DNA of 58,890 nt from Dolichospermum sp. UHCC 0259 (GTDB lineage Bacteria; Cyanobacteriota; Cyanobacteriia; Cyanobacteriales; Nostocaceae): the NCBI RefSeq assembly GCF_009711935.1, contig NZ_VIKX01000323.1, forward strand, positions 1 through 58,890, read 5' to 3'. Under the pieces are notes generated by a model. That model made no database searches and was not told where the DNA came from. It was given only the letters and a program-made list of their open reading frames with translations. Both the position numbers and the translations under genes were made by a program. Shown in pieces: positions 35,149 to 46,536 of this stretch; the first letter of the stretch is position 1; every line of letters begins with the position of its first letter.

Positions 35149-36375
35149 CTAAAAGTTGGAAACTAATAACTCACTTTTGGCATTAGCCATGTCTTCAGTT
35201 TTTGGTGGAGATGGTTTTAAGGTCATTTGTGGGGCATTTTGTTGTAAAACTACAGCTTTATAAGCTACGATTCCAGTATGTTCACTATCGAGACAACGAG
35301 CCGCAGTTCGAGATAAATCCAGGTTTCTGGGTAAAATATACGGACCACGATCATTAACGCGCACAATCACGGATTTATTGTTTTCTAAATTTGTAACTTT
35401 TAAGAAAGTATTAAAAGGTAAGGTGCGATGGGCAACAGTAAAATCATCTTGATTATATATCTCACCATTTGCGGTTAAGCGACCATGAAAATAGCCACCA
35501 TACCAAGAAGCTATACCAGAAAGTTTTGTGGTTGAGGACTGTAATCCATACATTTCCATTTGTCCTTGTACCAGTGTCAGCGGTTTGGTATGGAGTGCTG
35601 CTCGCAAATTATTAGTCCATTCTATTGCTAAAATATCACCGCTGCGACCAAGTTGCTGAGAGAGTTTTTGATCTATTGCAAATAGTAAGCGATTACCTAC
35701 CATCAAGGAAGGAGTTTTATCCACTAAGCCCGGTTGTAATTGTGTAGGCTGTACAGCAGGTGATTTCATTAATTGCTGCAAGCGATTTTGTAATGCTTTG
35801 GCTGTAATTTTATCAGGTAGTCTGGCAACAAAACTGTTGTTAACCCATACTTCGTAACTGGATGGATTCCGCTTGACAATCAATACTGGTGAGTAGTCAT
35901 AACTTCCGTTTGGATCAACTGAATTGCTGATGACATTAAAGAAGCTTTGGAGCGATCGCACAACAGTAGAAGGTGATAAATCTACTTTAGGAAGACTAAC
36001 TTGTGTAACTACTGGCAAAAAGTTAGTAGCATTTTTCAAGTGAGGTTGTGCAGCTATATTTTCTGGCACAGAGGGACAAAATTGCGTTTCTTTTGCCTTC
36101 AAGGTTATTGAAGGTGCGGCGATAGACTTATCTCTGTAGGATGATAATCGCCTATTTATCCAGTCAAACGTGAAAGCAGTTTTTGATATTAAGGTTTTTT
36201 GCCAAGCATTTTTATGTTGTTGAGCGATCGTCAGAAATTGAGCTTGCGGCTTAATTAAGTTGGCTGGACGTTGGATTGGAGAAAATGCAGCTATTAAACC
36301 CAATGGTAAATTTGCCGTCAACACCAAAGCACCACCTGTAAAGGATGTCACCCATAGTATTCCCGTTGATATCAT
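35149..36375 (-). CDS. rlpA: RlpA-family protein (double-psi beta-barrel)
   Basis: A 408-residue exported protein. An N-terminal membrane or signal segment (LWVTSFTGGALVLTANLPLG) is followed by a long low-complexity part and a middle domain, then the DPBB domain at residues about 285-370: GIASWYGGYFHGRLTANGEI, then AHRTLPFNTFLKVTNLEN, VRVNDRGPYI, and LDLSRTAARCL. RlpA cleaves naked glycan strands at septa in Pseudomonas. It lies 56 bases upstream of nagZ and is probably co-transcribed. Confidence 0.88.
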   Translation of the reverse strand: MISTGILWVTSFTGGALVLTANLPLGLIAAFSPIQRPANLIKPQAQFLTIAQQHKNAWQKTLISKTAFTFDWINRRLSSYRDKSIAAPSITLKAKETQFCPSVPENIAAQPHLKNATNFLPVVTQVSLPKVDLSPSTVVRSLQSFFNVISNSVDPNGSYDYSPVLIVKRNPSSYEVWVNNSFVARLPDKITAKALQNRLQQLMKSPAVQPTQLQPGLVDKTPSLMVGNRLLFAIDQKLSQQLGRSGDILAIEWTNNLRAALHTKPLTLVQGQMEMYGLQSSTTKLSGIASWYGGYFHGRLTANGEIYNQDDFTVAHRTLPFNTFLKVTNLENNKSVIVRVNDRGPYILPRNLDLSRTAARCLDSEHTGIVAYKAVVLQQNAPQMTLKPSPPKTEDMANAKSELLVSNF

Positions 36376-36949
36376 AGTTTAGTTATTCTCCAGATAGATG
36401 CACAATTCCTAGAGAAATAATCCCCAGGTTGAATAAAAAAAGAGTTTTATGGAACAAAGAAAAAATTTTCTTGGAATTACATAATTTCTATGCGTTTTCA
36501 GATTTAATTATGATTAAACTGTCTGGGATCATCATATACCGTAATGGAGATTTAAATAAATAAAAGTTTTAAATCTAGTTTTGATGTATTACTAATATTT
36601 CCATTATTTTTGCTTATGACTAAAATTCTTATTTGCTATTTACTTTACTATCACATATATATCATGCGTATAAACACTGAGTAAAGAAGCATTTTTTGTA
36701 TTTATGATGGGCAGTTAAGCAAAAATATACACTGATTCAAAATGAGTCATAAACTACACTAAATATTGATCACGTAAAAAAATTTTGTGTTTACCCCTGG
36801 ATCGAAGATTAAGGTAAATTACATAGTCAGGGGGATATTTTGGGAATTTTTGGCGAAGCAATCAGACCTACCGTGCCAAATGTAAAGGATTGCAACGTAT
36901 AATGAGAACGACAAAACAGTTAAGAAATATTGAAGAATAGTAGGTTTAA
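36376..36949. promoter_or_regulatory. Divergent regulatory region rlpA-crtP
   Basis: 574 AT-rich bases without a gene. The promoters for both rlpA and the carotenoid operon lie here. I could identify no certain -10/-35 pair or regulator box. Confidence 0.5.
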
Positions 36950-39305
<2,356 letters not shown>

Positions 39306-39312
39306 ATTGGTT

Positions 39313-39340
39313 AGTTGTCAGTTGTTAGTTGTCAGTTGTC
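39313..39340. repeat. Heptamer tandem repeat (STRR), 4 units
   Basis: AGTTGTC in four units, one with a T-for-C change, 8 bases after crtB. Confidence 0.85.
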
Positions 39341-39429
39341 ATTGAATCTATTTAGGGCTTGCTGATAGTGTAGCGTGGCGCGTTAGCCATATAAACCGAA
39401 AACCTGAATAAATCTCCCTCTAATTCTTC

Positions 39430-39463
<34 letters not shown>

Positions 39464-39526
39464 GCTATTTACAAAATAACTATTGACAGGCTCAAAAACT
39501 TCTGCTACTATAATTACTCATGACCT

Positions 39527-39614
39527 GGAGAGGTGGCTGAGTGGTCGAAAGCGGCAGATTGCTAATCTGTTAAGGGATTATATCCCTTCGGGGGTTCGAA
39601 TCCCCCCCTCTCCA
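39527..39614 (+). tRNA. tRNA-Ser (anticodon GCT)
   Basis: Acceptor arms GGAGAGG and CCTCTCC pair perfectly, with discriminator A after them and no encoded CCA. The anticodon stem GCAGA/TCTGT encloses TTGCTAA with anticodon GCT at 39561-39563. A long variable arm (AAGGGATTATATCCCTT) marks a class II tRNA, and GGTTCGAATCC is the T-loop. The gene reads the AGC/AGU serine codons. Confidence 0.97.
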
Positions 39615-39624
39615 TTTTTAAGCG

Positions 39625-39656
39625 GGTGCGTTAACAAGTTGTAACGCACCTTTTTT
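39625..39656. terminator. Intrinsic terminator after tRNA-Ser
   Basis: GGTGCGTTA (39625-39633) pairs perfectly with TAACGCACC (39642-39650), with an 8-base loop and six Ts. It lies 11 bases after the tRNA and 4 bases before the stop of the opposing gene. Confidence 0.9.
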
Positions 39657-39659
39657 GTG

Positions 39660-40628
39660 TTATTTTTTAGCGACCATATTCATATCCCAAGTATATAGAC
39701 CGATTTGGTGAGGAACTCTGACAAATCGGCCTGTGCGATGACCCCTAGATAGTTCATTGAGAACCTTATTTTTAACCTCTCTGACTTCTTCTGCGTCCAG
39801 ATGTCCATAAATGCCATTAACTATCTCATTCACATTGAAAATTCGTCCGGCATTTTGTTCTAGAAATAAGGTCAGAGCATCAATTAAAAATTGACCATCA
39901 AATTGTGCCAACATCGGTACTACTTTCGTTTGGGGTTTGACGAAATGTTTGTTGGTTTTGGTGGATTTAATCCCCCTAGATATTCCTCTACCTTGAATTG
40001 GTCCTAGTGAATTTAAATCTAGGGTATAACAGCCCGGTTCATTAGGAATCGCTGACCAATAACCACTTTCCCTGCCTTGAGTCAGAGATGATTGGACTCT
40101 ACCTTTAACGACTTTAAAAATAGTAGACTCTAAATCACCATAGAGCGATCGCACAATAAAATCTATGTGACAGACAGTTCCCACATACTCTCGCAGTAGC
40201 TTTTTGAGTGCCTCCATGCGAGTCATATTTTCATAGTGAGCCAACATGGGAACATCTTCCCCCTTACCAACATAGTGACGACGCTGATAGGAAAGATTGT
40301 TCGAGTCTCTCACTTCAGAGAGGGAATGTTCGACTTTGAAAGGGTCTGATTGAGGAATTTCTGACTCTAAAGAATCCAAATATTCCAGATTAGAACTGTG
40401 ATTAGAAGACAACAACAATAGTGAATCTTCTTCTTGTGCCTCAACCTGTTCGTTGTTATCAGTATAAGACCATGTAGACAACAAAGATTCTACATTATCT
40501 AATTGCGATCGCGCCTCAATAAATAGACGTTGGTACTTTTGGGCGAGACTCCCATAGTAATCTCGTAATTCCAACAATGGCGTAATAAATACTTCGGGTG
40601 GTGCTTGTAATTGTCCTGGAGAATTCAT
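39660..40628 (-). CDS. Cyanobacterial protein with a duplicated winged-helix-like domain
   Basis: A 322-residue protein that I do not recognise as a named gene. Two copies of one domain are plain. Copy 1 runs from VPMLAHYENMTRMEALKKLL to PNEPGCYTLDL, and copy 2 from VPMLAQFDGQFLIDALTLFL to PHQIGLYTWDM. Each is about 75 residues: helix, a short turn (CHIDFIVRSLYGDL / FNVNEIVNGIYGHL), a helix, then a beta hairpin ending in G-x-Y-T. This resembles HARE-type winged helices, which bind DNA; that is inference. An acidic coiled-coil-like region precedes. 10 bases behind a zinc-ribbon gene. Confidence 0.75.
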   Translation of the reverse strand: MNSPGQLQAPPEVFITPLLELRDYYGSLAQKYQRLFIEARSQLDNVESLLSTWSYTDNNEQVEAQEEDSLLLLSSNHSSNLEYLDSLESEIPQSDPFKVEHSLSEVRDSNNLSYQRRHYVGKGEDVPMLAHYENMTRMEALKKLLREYVGTVCHIDFIVRSLYGDLESTIFKVVKGRVQSSLTQGRESGYWSAIPNEPGCYTLDLNSLGPIQGRGISRGIKSTKTNKHFVKPQTKVVPMLAQFDGQFLIDALTLFLEQNAGRIFNVNEIVNGIYGHLDAEEVREVKNKVLNELSRGHRTGRFVRVPHQIGLYTWDMNMVAKK

Positions 40629-40638
40629 AGCAATTCAC

Positions 40639-40884
40639 TCAACCTAAATCTATATTGCTGGTGTAAGTCATGGCTCTAGGCTTGCTTGGTGTAGATGCCT
40701 GGAGTGATTTTTTAGGAGGTTGGGGAGGACGACAACTTTCACAATATAAAGGGCGAGTTCCGAAAGTTTCCCGCTTTGTAGCCTGATTACATTCTTTACA
40801 AACAAAGTTGAAAACTCGCGTGTGAATCTGCCTTTTGTGCGCTCGGACAGTATATTCTCTAACATCAATTACTTTGGTTGCCAT
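40639..40884 (-). CDS. Small zinc-ribbon protein
   Basis: An 81-residue basic protein with one four-cysteine zinc ribbon, [20 protein letters not shown] then CESC (residues about 29-51), a proline-rich link and a short tail. It has no membrane segment. The gene lies only 10 bases ahead of the duplicated-domain protein, so the two are one operon and may act together. Not recognised as a named family. Confidence 0.72.
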   Translation of the reverse strand: MATKVIDVREYTVRAHKRQIHTRVFNFVCKECNQATKRETFGTRPLYCESCRPPQPPKKSLQASTPSKPRAMTYTSNIDLG

Positions 40885-41300
40885 AATTAATAATTGCCAA
40901 TCTCAATCCTATTTATATAGCTATTCAAGCAAATGAAACTGTATCAGTGTGTGTTTTTATAGAAGTTTTCTCAAAAATCGAAAACTCCTATCTAGGTCAA
41001 GGATACAAACTGCTATTTCCGATATATTAACAGCGACTGAGATATATTTGCTCATATCTTACATAAAAGTATGAAAAGGATATAGGCTATATTTTTGTCC
41101 CCATGACTCGTAAATATAAAAATGCTTTTTAGCATCTATCTTGAGAATTAACTATATAATTGGAACCATATTTTTAGGTAGATTTCACAACATAAATCAT
41201 TGATCATGAATTATTATCTCTCCTACTTGTTATAAAAAAATGAAGGATGAAATGATTGTCAAACCACTCATCCTTACTAACTCATTTTAACTAAAAACCA
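40885..41300. other. Intergenic region between hsp20 and the zinc-ribbon operon
   Basis: 416 AT-rich bases, no gene seen. The promoter of the zinc-ribbon operon lies at its left part. No repeat or hairpin of note. Confidence 0.45.
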
Positions 41301-41768
41301 TTAACCGAGACTAACCCTTACAGCCTTGTGTTTTTCCGATTCGGCTTTAGGAATAGTCAAATGGAGAATTCCATTCTTATATTCTGCCACTACCTTCTCA
41401 TTATCCACGACCGCAGGTAAGGCGATTATCCGTTGGAACTTGCCATAACGAAATTCCGAGCGAGTCATACCTTCCGCTTCTGTTGTTGTTTCCGATTTGC
41501 GATCGCCGCTAATAGAAACCGACTCAGGAGTTACCTCAACATTAAGATCCTTCGCATCTAAGCCCGGTATTTCCACTTTCAATTTCAAATCACTATCGGT
41601 TTCCGCAATTTCGGCAGGAGGAATAAAAGTCAATCCTATTTTTTCCCCTCCATCTGGTGGTAATAACTGTTCAAATAAACGATCCATTTGCTGACGGATA
41701 ATACCCATTTCAGGGAATGGTTCCCAGCGTTCTATTTCCCGTAAAGGATTCCAACGTACAAGTGTCAT
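41301..41768 (-). CDS. hspA: Small heat shock protein Hsp20
   Basis: A 155-residue alpha-crystallin-type chaperone that binds unfolding proteins in large oligomers. N-terminal part MTLVRWNPLREIERWEP; the alpha-crystallin domain spans about residues 47-145 (LKLKVEIPGLDAKDLNVEVT, then ISGDRKSE and FRYGKFQRIIALP); the end has the LTIPKAE version of the I-x-I motif. GAGGAGA lies 6 bases before the ATG. No CIRCE element was found upstream. Confidence 0.93.
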   Translation of the reverse strand: MTLVRWNPLREIERWEPFPEMGIIRQQMDRLFEQLLPPDGGEKIGLTFIPPAEIAETDSDLKLKVEIPGLDAKDLNVEVTPESVSISGDRKSETTTEAEGMTRSEFRYGKFQRIIALPAVVDNEKVVAEYKNGILHLTIPKAESEKHKAVRVSLG

Positions 41769-42110
41769 ATCTATCTCCTCAAAAATTCACTATTGGACTT
41801 TCTGATTTGGTGAGACTGAATCTTAAGCTTCTGATTGGTAAACAATACTACTGGTAAGACTTTTAACTTTTAACTTCTTGAAGCCTAATCTTTAGCTTCC
41901 CAACTAAATAGTAACACTAGAAAATCAATTGATTACAGTTCGGTTTTATAGATATGATCGTCGTGATAACCGTACTATATAAATCCTCAATTATTCTGAA
42001 ACCTGTTAATTAGTATAGAGTCGGTAATGATTCCCTTATTACTAAGTATGTTTTTCATATTTTAGAAGATAAATATAGAAATACTCACTCTTTTTTTGGT
42101 CAAAAATTAA
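41769..42110. other. Intergenic region upstream of hsp20
   Basis: 342 bases without a gene. The hsp20 promoter lies here. The inverted repeat of the HrcA/CIRCE type was looked for and not seen. Confidence 0.45.
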
Positions 42111-42869
42111 TTAAAAATAGGATTGAAGAGATTGAATCAGATGATTAAGCAAAGTAGTCTTAGCAGTGTTGATAAAAAAATGATCACCATCTATCATTCG
42201 TAATGAAAAAGGGGCGACGGTTTGTTTTTCCCATGCAGCAATGGCAGTAGAACTAACTCTTGGGTCTTGTAAACCACCAAAAGCAGTAATAGGACAATCT
42301 AAAGGGGGTTGGGGAGTATAAATATAGGATTCTAAAACTGTAAAATCAGCGCGGATAATAGGTAAAAATATCTGCATCAAGTCGGCATTTTGTAGCACTT
42401 CTTGGGGAGTTCCATTGAACTGGGATATTTTGGCTAAAAAATCGGTATCTGGTAATTGAGAAATTGGCGGCTTTTCGGTAGATAATTGTGGTGCTTGATG
42501 AGCAGCAACAAAAAGATGTAAAGGGTAAAAATTATATTTAGAACGCAGTATCCTAATTAACTCAAAACTAATTAATGAACCCATACTGTAACCGATAAAA
42601 GCACAAGGTTTATCTAGATAGGGGATGATATTAGTGGCTATTGCTTGAACTAAAGGTTGAATTTTTGTATATGGAGGTGATTTGATTTGTTTGCCTCTTC
42701 CGGGAATTTCTATAGGGCATAATTCAATAGTTGCGGGTAAATCATCAGCCCATGTCCGAAAAATCGTAGCGCTACCACCGGCATAAGCAAAGCAAAATAG
42801 GCGTAATTTGGCGTGGGAATTGGGTTGAGGGCAAGTTATCCAATTTGTGAAGGTAGTTTCAGTGGTCAT
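42111..42869 (-). CDS. Type II thioesterase (alpha/beta hydrolase)
   Basis: A 252-residue thioesterase of the kind that frees misprimed NRPS or PKS carrier proteins. The nucleophile elbow is GYSMGS near residue 94, the acid is likely the aspartate in FGGLQDPRVS, and the histidine is in MIDGDHFFIN near residue 230. LFCFAYAGGSATIFRTWADDLP is a class signature (residues 24-45). No NRPS or PKS gene is in the window, so it serves a remote cluster, or a relic of one. It is 32 bases behind the methyltransferase. Confidence 0.88.
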   Translation of the reverse strand: MTTETTFTNWITCPQPNSHAKLRLFCFAYAGGSATIFRTWADDLPATIELCPIEIPGRGKQIKSPPYTKIQPLVQAIATNIIPYLDKPCAFIGYSMGSLISFELIRILRSKYNFYPLHLFVAAHQAPQLSTEKPPISQLPDTDFLAKISQFNGTPQEVLQNADLMQIFLPIIRADFTVLESYIYTPQPPLDCPITAFGGLQDPRVSSTAIAAWEKQTVAPFSLRMIDGDHFFINTAKTTLLNHLIQSLQSYF

Positions 42870-42901
42870 GATGGGGTTTTTATGAGGTTGATTGACTTTT
42901 C

Positions 42902-44392
42902 TTAATTTTCAAATACACCAGTCTCAACAATAGCTTTGCATAATTTATCAATTACGGGAACTGAAACACTATTTCCAATTAGTTTCATCCATCTTGGTCT
43001 TGACTCTGGTAATTTAAAATCTTGAGGAAATCCCTGGATTAAACAAGCCTCGCGTTTAGTAATTTTTCTAAATTCTCTTGACTCATAAACTTCTTTGATG
43101 AATTTGTTTTTAAAGTCATGATGATTTAGTGCTTTGATTGTCTTTAAAGTTATAAAGTCATTTGTATCGCTGGCAACTAGAGTTGGAAAAATATCAGAAC
43201 TTGGTAAAAATATCCGACTTACACCAAATAATCCTGTGCTTATTTTAGTGTTTTTAAAATCATAGCGAATTTCAGCACACTCAATAATATTTTTTTCTTG
43301 AAGAGACTCAATTGTTTTTTTAATTGACATCTTTTCTAATTTAAACACTCTTTGAATTTTCAACCTATCAACAATTATTTCTGCATTATTGGTGAATGAA
43401 AGTAAAATTTGTTCATCTTTTGTCAAATCTTTAATATTATACTTTTTGATAATAAAACGATATTGTTCAGATTTTAAGATTTCTAATTGCACCAGTTCAT
43501 CAATTTCTGTTTGTTTAATTGACGAATCTAGGCTTTGAAAATGTTCTAATGATAATGGATTTCCGTCTAATTCTCCATAATTGCTTTTTCGTCTATTTTT
43601 AAGTAATAATAAACAAATATCTTTCTGTCGTTGAGTAGTTTCAATAATGTCCCACGAGTGTATTGTTGTATGACCATTTCTCAGGTCGTTAAATAAAAAG
43701 TAATCATTGAATCCGTTGGTACTTGAAAGACTCATCCTTTTAGATTCAATAATATTGCCAAATATGTCTCTCTCAACAATCTGATCATCTATTTTTTGTT
43801 GTGGTAGAATACCTAATATATCGCCAAGTTTTAGTTTTTTATCTGTTGGTTTTGGTAAACTGAATTTTTGTAAATACTCTTTTTTCTTAAATCCAATTAT
43901 GTATAGGCGAATCCTATTTTGTGGTACACCATAATCAAATGAGTTAATAACAAAATAGTTGGCATGATATCCGGCTTGTTCAATTCTATCTAAAACATAA
44001 GATAAAGCCTTTTTATTACGAGGATCAACTAATCCTTTGACATTCTCAAAAATAAATGCTTTTGGTTGAGATTGTTGAAGTAAATAAATTGTATCGTTCC
44101 ATAACTGACCTCTATCATCATCAAAACCTAGATTTTTACCCGCAATTGACCAACTTTGACAAGGAACTCCAGCCGTTAACAAATCGTGAGGTGGTAATTC
44201 TTTGATTTTAGTAATATCTCCTAAGTTAGAACTAGGATCAATTTGAAAGTTATCGCAATATGTATTTATTGCATCTTTATTTATTTCACTAAAACCTATG
44301 CAATCACCACCATGATTACTTAATGCCATTTTAAATCCACCAATTCCAGCAAAAAGGTCAATAAAAGTAAATCGTATATTCTGCATCTTCAT
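42902..44392 (-). CDS. DNA (cytosine-5) methyltransferase, orphan
   Basis: A 496-residue m5C methyltransferase. It shows motif I (FIDLFAGIGGFKMALSNHGG), motif IV with the catalytic cysteine (GVPCQSWSIAG near residue 79), motif VI (FENVKGLVDP), motif VIII (VPQNRIRLYIIGF near residue 160) and motif X (GNSVSVPVIDKL near the end). A long AT-rich middle, residues about 180-430, would hold the target-recognition domain. There is no partner endonuclease beside it. Base composition is more AT-rich than in its neighbours, suggesting transfer. Recognition sequence unknown. Confidence 0.92.
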   Translation of the reverse strand: MKMQNIRFTFIDLFAGIGGFKMALSNHGGDCIGFSEINKDAINTYCDNFQIDPSSNLGDITKIKELPPHDLLTAGVPCQSWSIAGKNLGFDDDRGQLWNDTIYLLQQSQPKAFIFENVKGLVDPRNKKALSYVLDRIEQAGYHANYFVINSFDYGVPQNRIRLYIIGFKKKEYLQKFSLPKPTDKKLKLGDILGILPQQKIDDQIVERDIFGNIIESKRMSLSSTNGFNDYFLFNDLRNGHTTIHSWDIIETTQRQKDICLLLLKNRRKSNYGELDGNPLSLEHFQSLDSSIKQTEIDELVQLEILKSEQYRFIIKKYNIKDLTKDEQILLSFTNNAEIIVDRLKIQRVFKLEKMSIKKTIESLQEKNIIECAEIRYDFKNTKISTGLFGVSRIFLPSSDIFPTLVASDTNDFITLKTIKALNHHDFKNKFIKEVYESREFRKITKREACLIQGFPQDFKLPESRPRWMKLIGNSVSVPVIDKLCKAIVETGVFEN

Positions 44393-44535
44393 TATTCATT
44401 CTAAATTTTGGTATACTTAGAATAGCTTAATTGTTTGACACTGTAAAAACCCATATATCTAGGTTTTTGGTAATCATTCTAAAAGTTCAAATCTCAACTG
44501 TCACAACAACTTATTACTCACAGAATAAATGTTAT

Positions 44536-45969
44536 ATGCAAACAATTGATCAAAAGTCAACTAAAAAAGCATGGTTTAGAGCAATATCTCAACCAGCAAA
44601 AGAATTTTCTGCCACTCAATTACCTATTCTCGCAGGTAAAATCCCCGCTGGTTTAAGGGGTACACTGTACCGGAATGGACCAGCACGACTAGAACGGAAT
44701 GGTATCCGAGTGGGACATTGGTTTGATGGAGACGGGGCAATTCTCGCGGTCAATTTTACCAATGCAGAAACATTTGCAGTTTATCGCTATGTGCAAACTA
44801 CAGGTTATCAAGAAGAAACTGCTGCGGGTAAATTGCTTTATGGTAATTATGGCATGACTGCACCAGGAATTATCTGGAATCAATGGATAAAACCCGTAAA
44901 AAATGTGGCTAATACTTCCGTTTTAGCATTACCTGAGAAACTTTTGGCATTGTGGGAAGCGGGTAAACCTCATGCTTTAGATTTGCAAACTTTAGAAACT
45001 TGTGGTGAAGATAATTTAGGCAGTTTAACTAAGGGATTAAGTTATTCTGCCCATTATAAGCAGGATGCAAATACAGGGGAAATTTTTAATTTTGGTGTAA
45101 CTCCTGGATTAAATGCCACACTTAATGTTTATAAAAGTGACTCTACGGGCAAAATTATCCAAACAGCAACGCATGAATTAGAAGGGGTCCCACTCATACA
45201 TGATTTTGTTTTAGCAGGACAGTATCTAATTTTTTTTATTTCCCCAGTGCGGTTAAATCTTTGGCCAGTTTTGATAGGAACAAGTAATTATAGTGATTCT
45301 CTAGAATGGCATCCTGAATTGGGAACTCAGATTATAGTGCTAGATAGAGAAACTTTATCTTTAGTCAGTCGAGGAGAAACTGAACCTTGGTTTCAGTGGC
45401 ATTTTGCTAATGGTTATGTAGATGCTAGTGGTGCGGTAATTGTAGATATTGTCCGTTATGAAGATTTTCAAACTAATCAATATTTACAGGAAGTAGTGAC
45501 AGGGGAAACTCACACAATTGCCAAAAGTACATTTTCCCAAGTGCAACTTAATCCTCTAACTGGAAAAGTAATTAAAATTGAACAACTTTCAAATCAACAT
45601 TGTGAGTTTCCTAGTGTTCCTCCACAAAATGCAGGTCAATTTTCTCGCTATACCTATATGTCAGGATTTCAACCAGGGACAGATGTTGGTAACGAACTTT
45701 TAAATACTATTGCTTGTTTTGATCATCAAACTGGAACTTTAACGCAAGCAAAAATAGGAGAAAATTGCTATCCGTCCGAACCTATTTATGTCCAAAATCC
45801 GCAAAATTCTGAGCAAGGTTGGTTGTTAACTGTGGTTTATGATGGTAATGCTCATGGTAGCGAAGTTTGGGTATTTGCCAGTGATAGGTTAAATGAAGAA
45901 CCTATTTGTAAACTGGGATTACCCAGCGTTATCCCCCACAGTTTTCACGGGACATGGAAACCTGCTTAA
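44536..45969 (+). CDS. Carotenoid cleavage oxygenase (RPE65/CCD family)
   Basis: A 477-residue iron-dependent dioxygenase of the carotenoid cleavage family. The four iron-binding histidines lie in YSAHYK, LIHDFVL, QWHFANGY and the terminal SFHGTW. The N-terminal LYRNGPARLERNG and WFDGDGAI motifs are also typical. Cyanobacterial members cleave apocarotenoids or carotenoids to retinal and related products; exact substrate and bond cannot be read here. The frame opens at 44431, but the ATG at 44536 gives the normal length. Confidence 0.9.
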   Translation: MQTIDQKSTKKAWFRAISQPAKEFSATQLPILAGKIPAGLRGTLYRNGPARLERNGIRVGHWFDGDGAILAVNFTNAETFAVYRYVQTTGYQEETAAGKLLYGNYGMTAPGIIWNQWIKPVKNVANTSVLALPEKLLALWEAGKPHALDLQTLETCGEDNLGSLTKGLSYSAHYKQDANTGEIFNFGVTPGLNATLNVYKSDSTGKIIQTATHELEGVPLIHDFVLAGQYLIFFISPVRLNLWPVLIGTSNYSDSLEWHPELGTQIIVLDRETLSLVSRGETEPWFQWHFANGYVDASGAVIVDIVRYEDFQTNQYLQEVVTGETHTIAKSTFSQVQLNPLTGKVIKIEQLSNQHCEFPSVPPQNAGQFSRYTYMSGFQPGTDVGNELLNTIACFDHQTGTLTQAKIGENCYPSEPIYVQNPQNSEQGWLLTVVYDGNAHGSEVWVFASDRLNEEPICKLGLPSVIPHSFHGTWKPA

Positions 45970-46076
45970 AAAAATCCCATAATCAACGTAGGGGGGTGTC
46001 GCCCATATATACTAAAAACGGTTAAGATATGGAATGAAAGTAAAATCACGAAAACCCCAGATTTGTAGGGGTACTG

Positions 46077-46101
46077 CGTTCCTAGTCTCTGACTAGGAAC
46101 G
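46077..46101. repeat. Perfect 11-bp hairpin repeat
   Basis: CGTTCCTAGTC-TCT-GACTAGGAACG, a stem with a 3-base loop. I recall this repeat from Nostocales genomes. It sits immediately ahead of the xisI relic and may have interrupted it. Confidence 0.8.
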
Positions 46102-46107
46102 AGATAA

Positions 46108-46173
46108 AATGATATTGTTTTGGCATTTCATGATCCTGAAACTCGGAATTTGACAGAGTTTGCAGTAGCTTAG
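46108..46173 (+). pseudogene. C-terminal relic of xisI
   Basis: The 21 codons NDIVLAFHDPETRNLTEFAV plus Ala then stop match the end of XisI-family proteins. Everything upstream is lost, with a stop codon just before and the hairpin repeat next to it. It is the second xisI trace in the window. Confidence 0.65.
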
Positions 46174-46226
46174 ATTGAATATTTATTACACACCATATTT
46201 TTGATAATCAAAAGGAGTTGTGAATA

Positions 46227-46409
46227 ATGAAAGTGAAAAAAGAAGAAATTAAAGCCATGATTCTCCAATTTCCTGTAGAAGAAATCAATGAATTAATTGC
46301 AGAAATTAGGAAGGCTTTAGAAATAAGAGAGTTTATGAAATTAGCAGAAACAGGATTTACGGAGTGGAATGATCCAGAAGAGGATATTTATAATGATGAA
46401 ACCTTCTAA
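46227..46409 (+). CDS. Antitoxin-like protein of a type II toxin-antitoxin system, toxin missing
   Basis: A 60-residue protein, MKVKKEEIKAMILQFPVEE then a helix, ending AETGFTEWNDPEEDIYND and ETF. The tail pattern is typical of cyanobacterial antitoxins encoded ahead of MazF/PemK toxins. An AAGGAG ribosome-binding site lies 9 bases before the ATG. No toxin follows. The stop codon TAA is the first three bases of MITE C, so the original end was replaced by the insertion. Confidence 0.62.
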   Translation: MKVKKEEIKAMILQFPVEEINELIAEIRKALEIREFMKLAETGFTEWNDPEEDIYNDETF

Positions 46410-46536
46410 GTAGGTCAACAGGAAAATTTAAAGGTATGTAACGGTATGTAAAGTTGTCTCAATGCGATATTCTGATTGAGTTTCAGCCATTTTATAAAAC
46501 GCAATACCCCTCATTTTTATTTTGTTCACCTACTTA
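46407..46536. mobile_element. MITE C, 130 bp, TAAGTAGGT termini
   Basis: Begins TAAGTAGGTCAAC, ends GTTCACCTACTTA (one mismatch in the inverted repeat). It shares AAATTTAAAGGTATGTAACG and the closing TTTTATTTTGTT with MITE A in inverse orientation, so these are full-length members of one family. Confidence 0.88.

Noticed and set aside
41769-42110. CIRCE element expected ahead of hsp20
   Set aside because: No TTAGCACTC-type inverted repeat was found.
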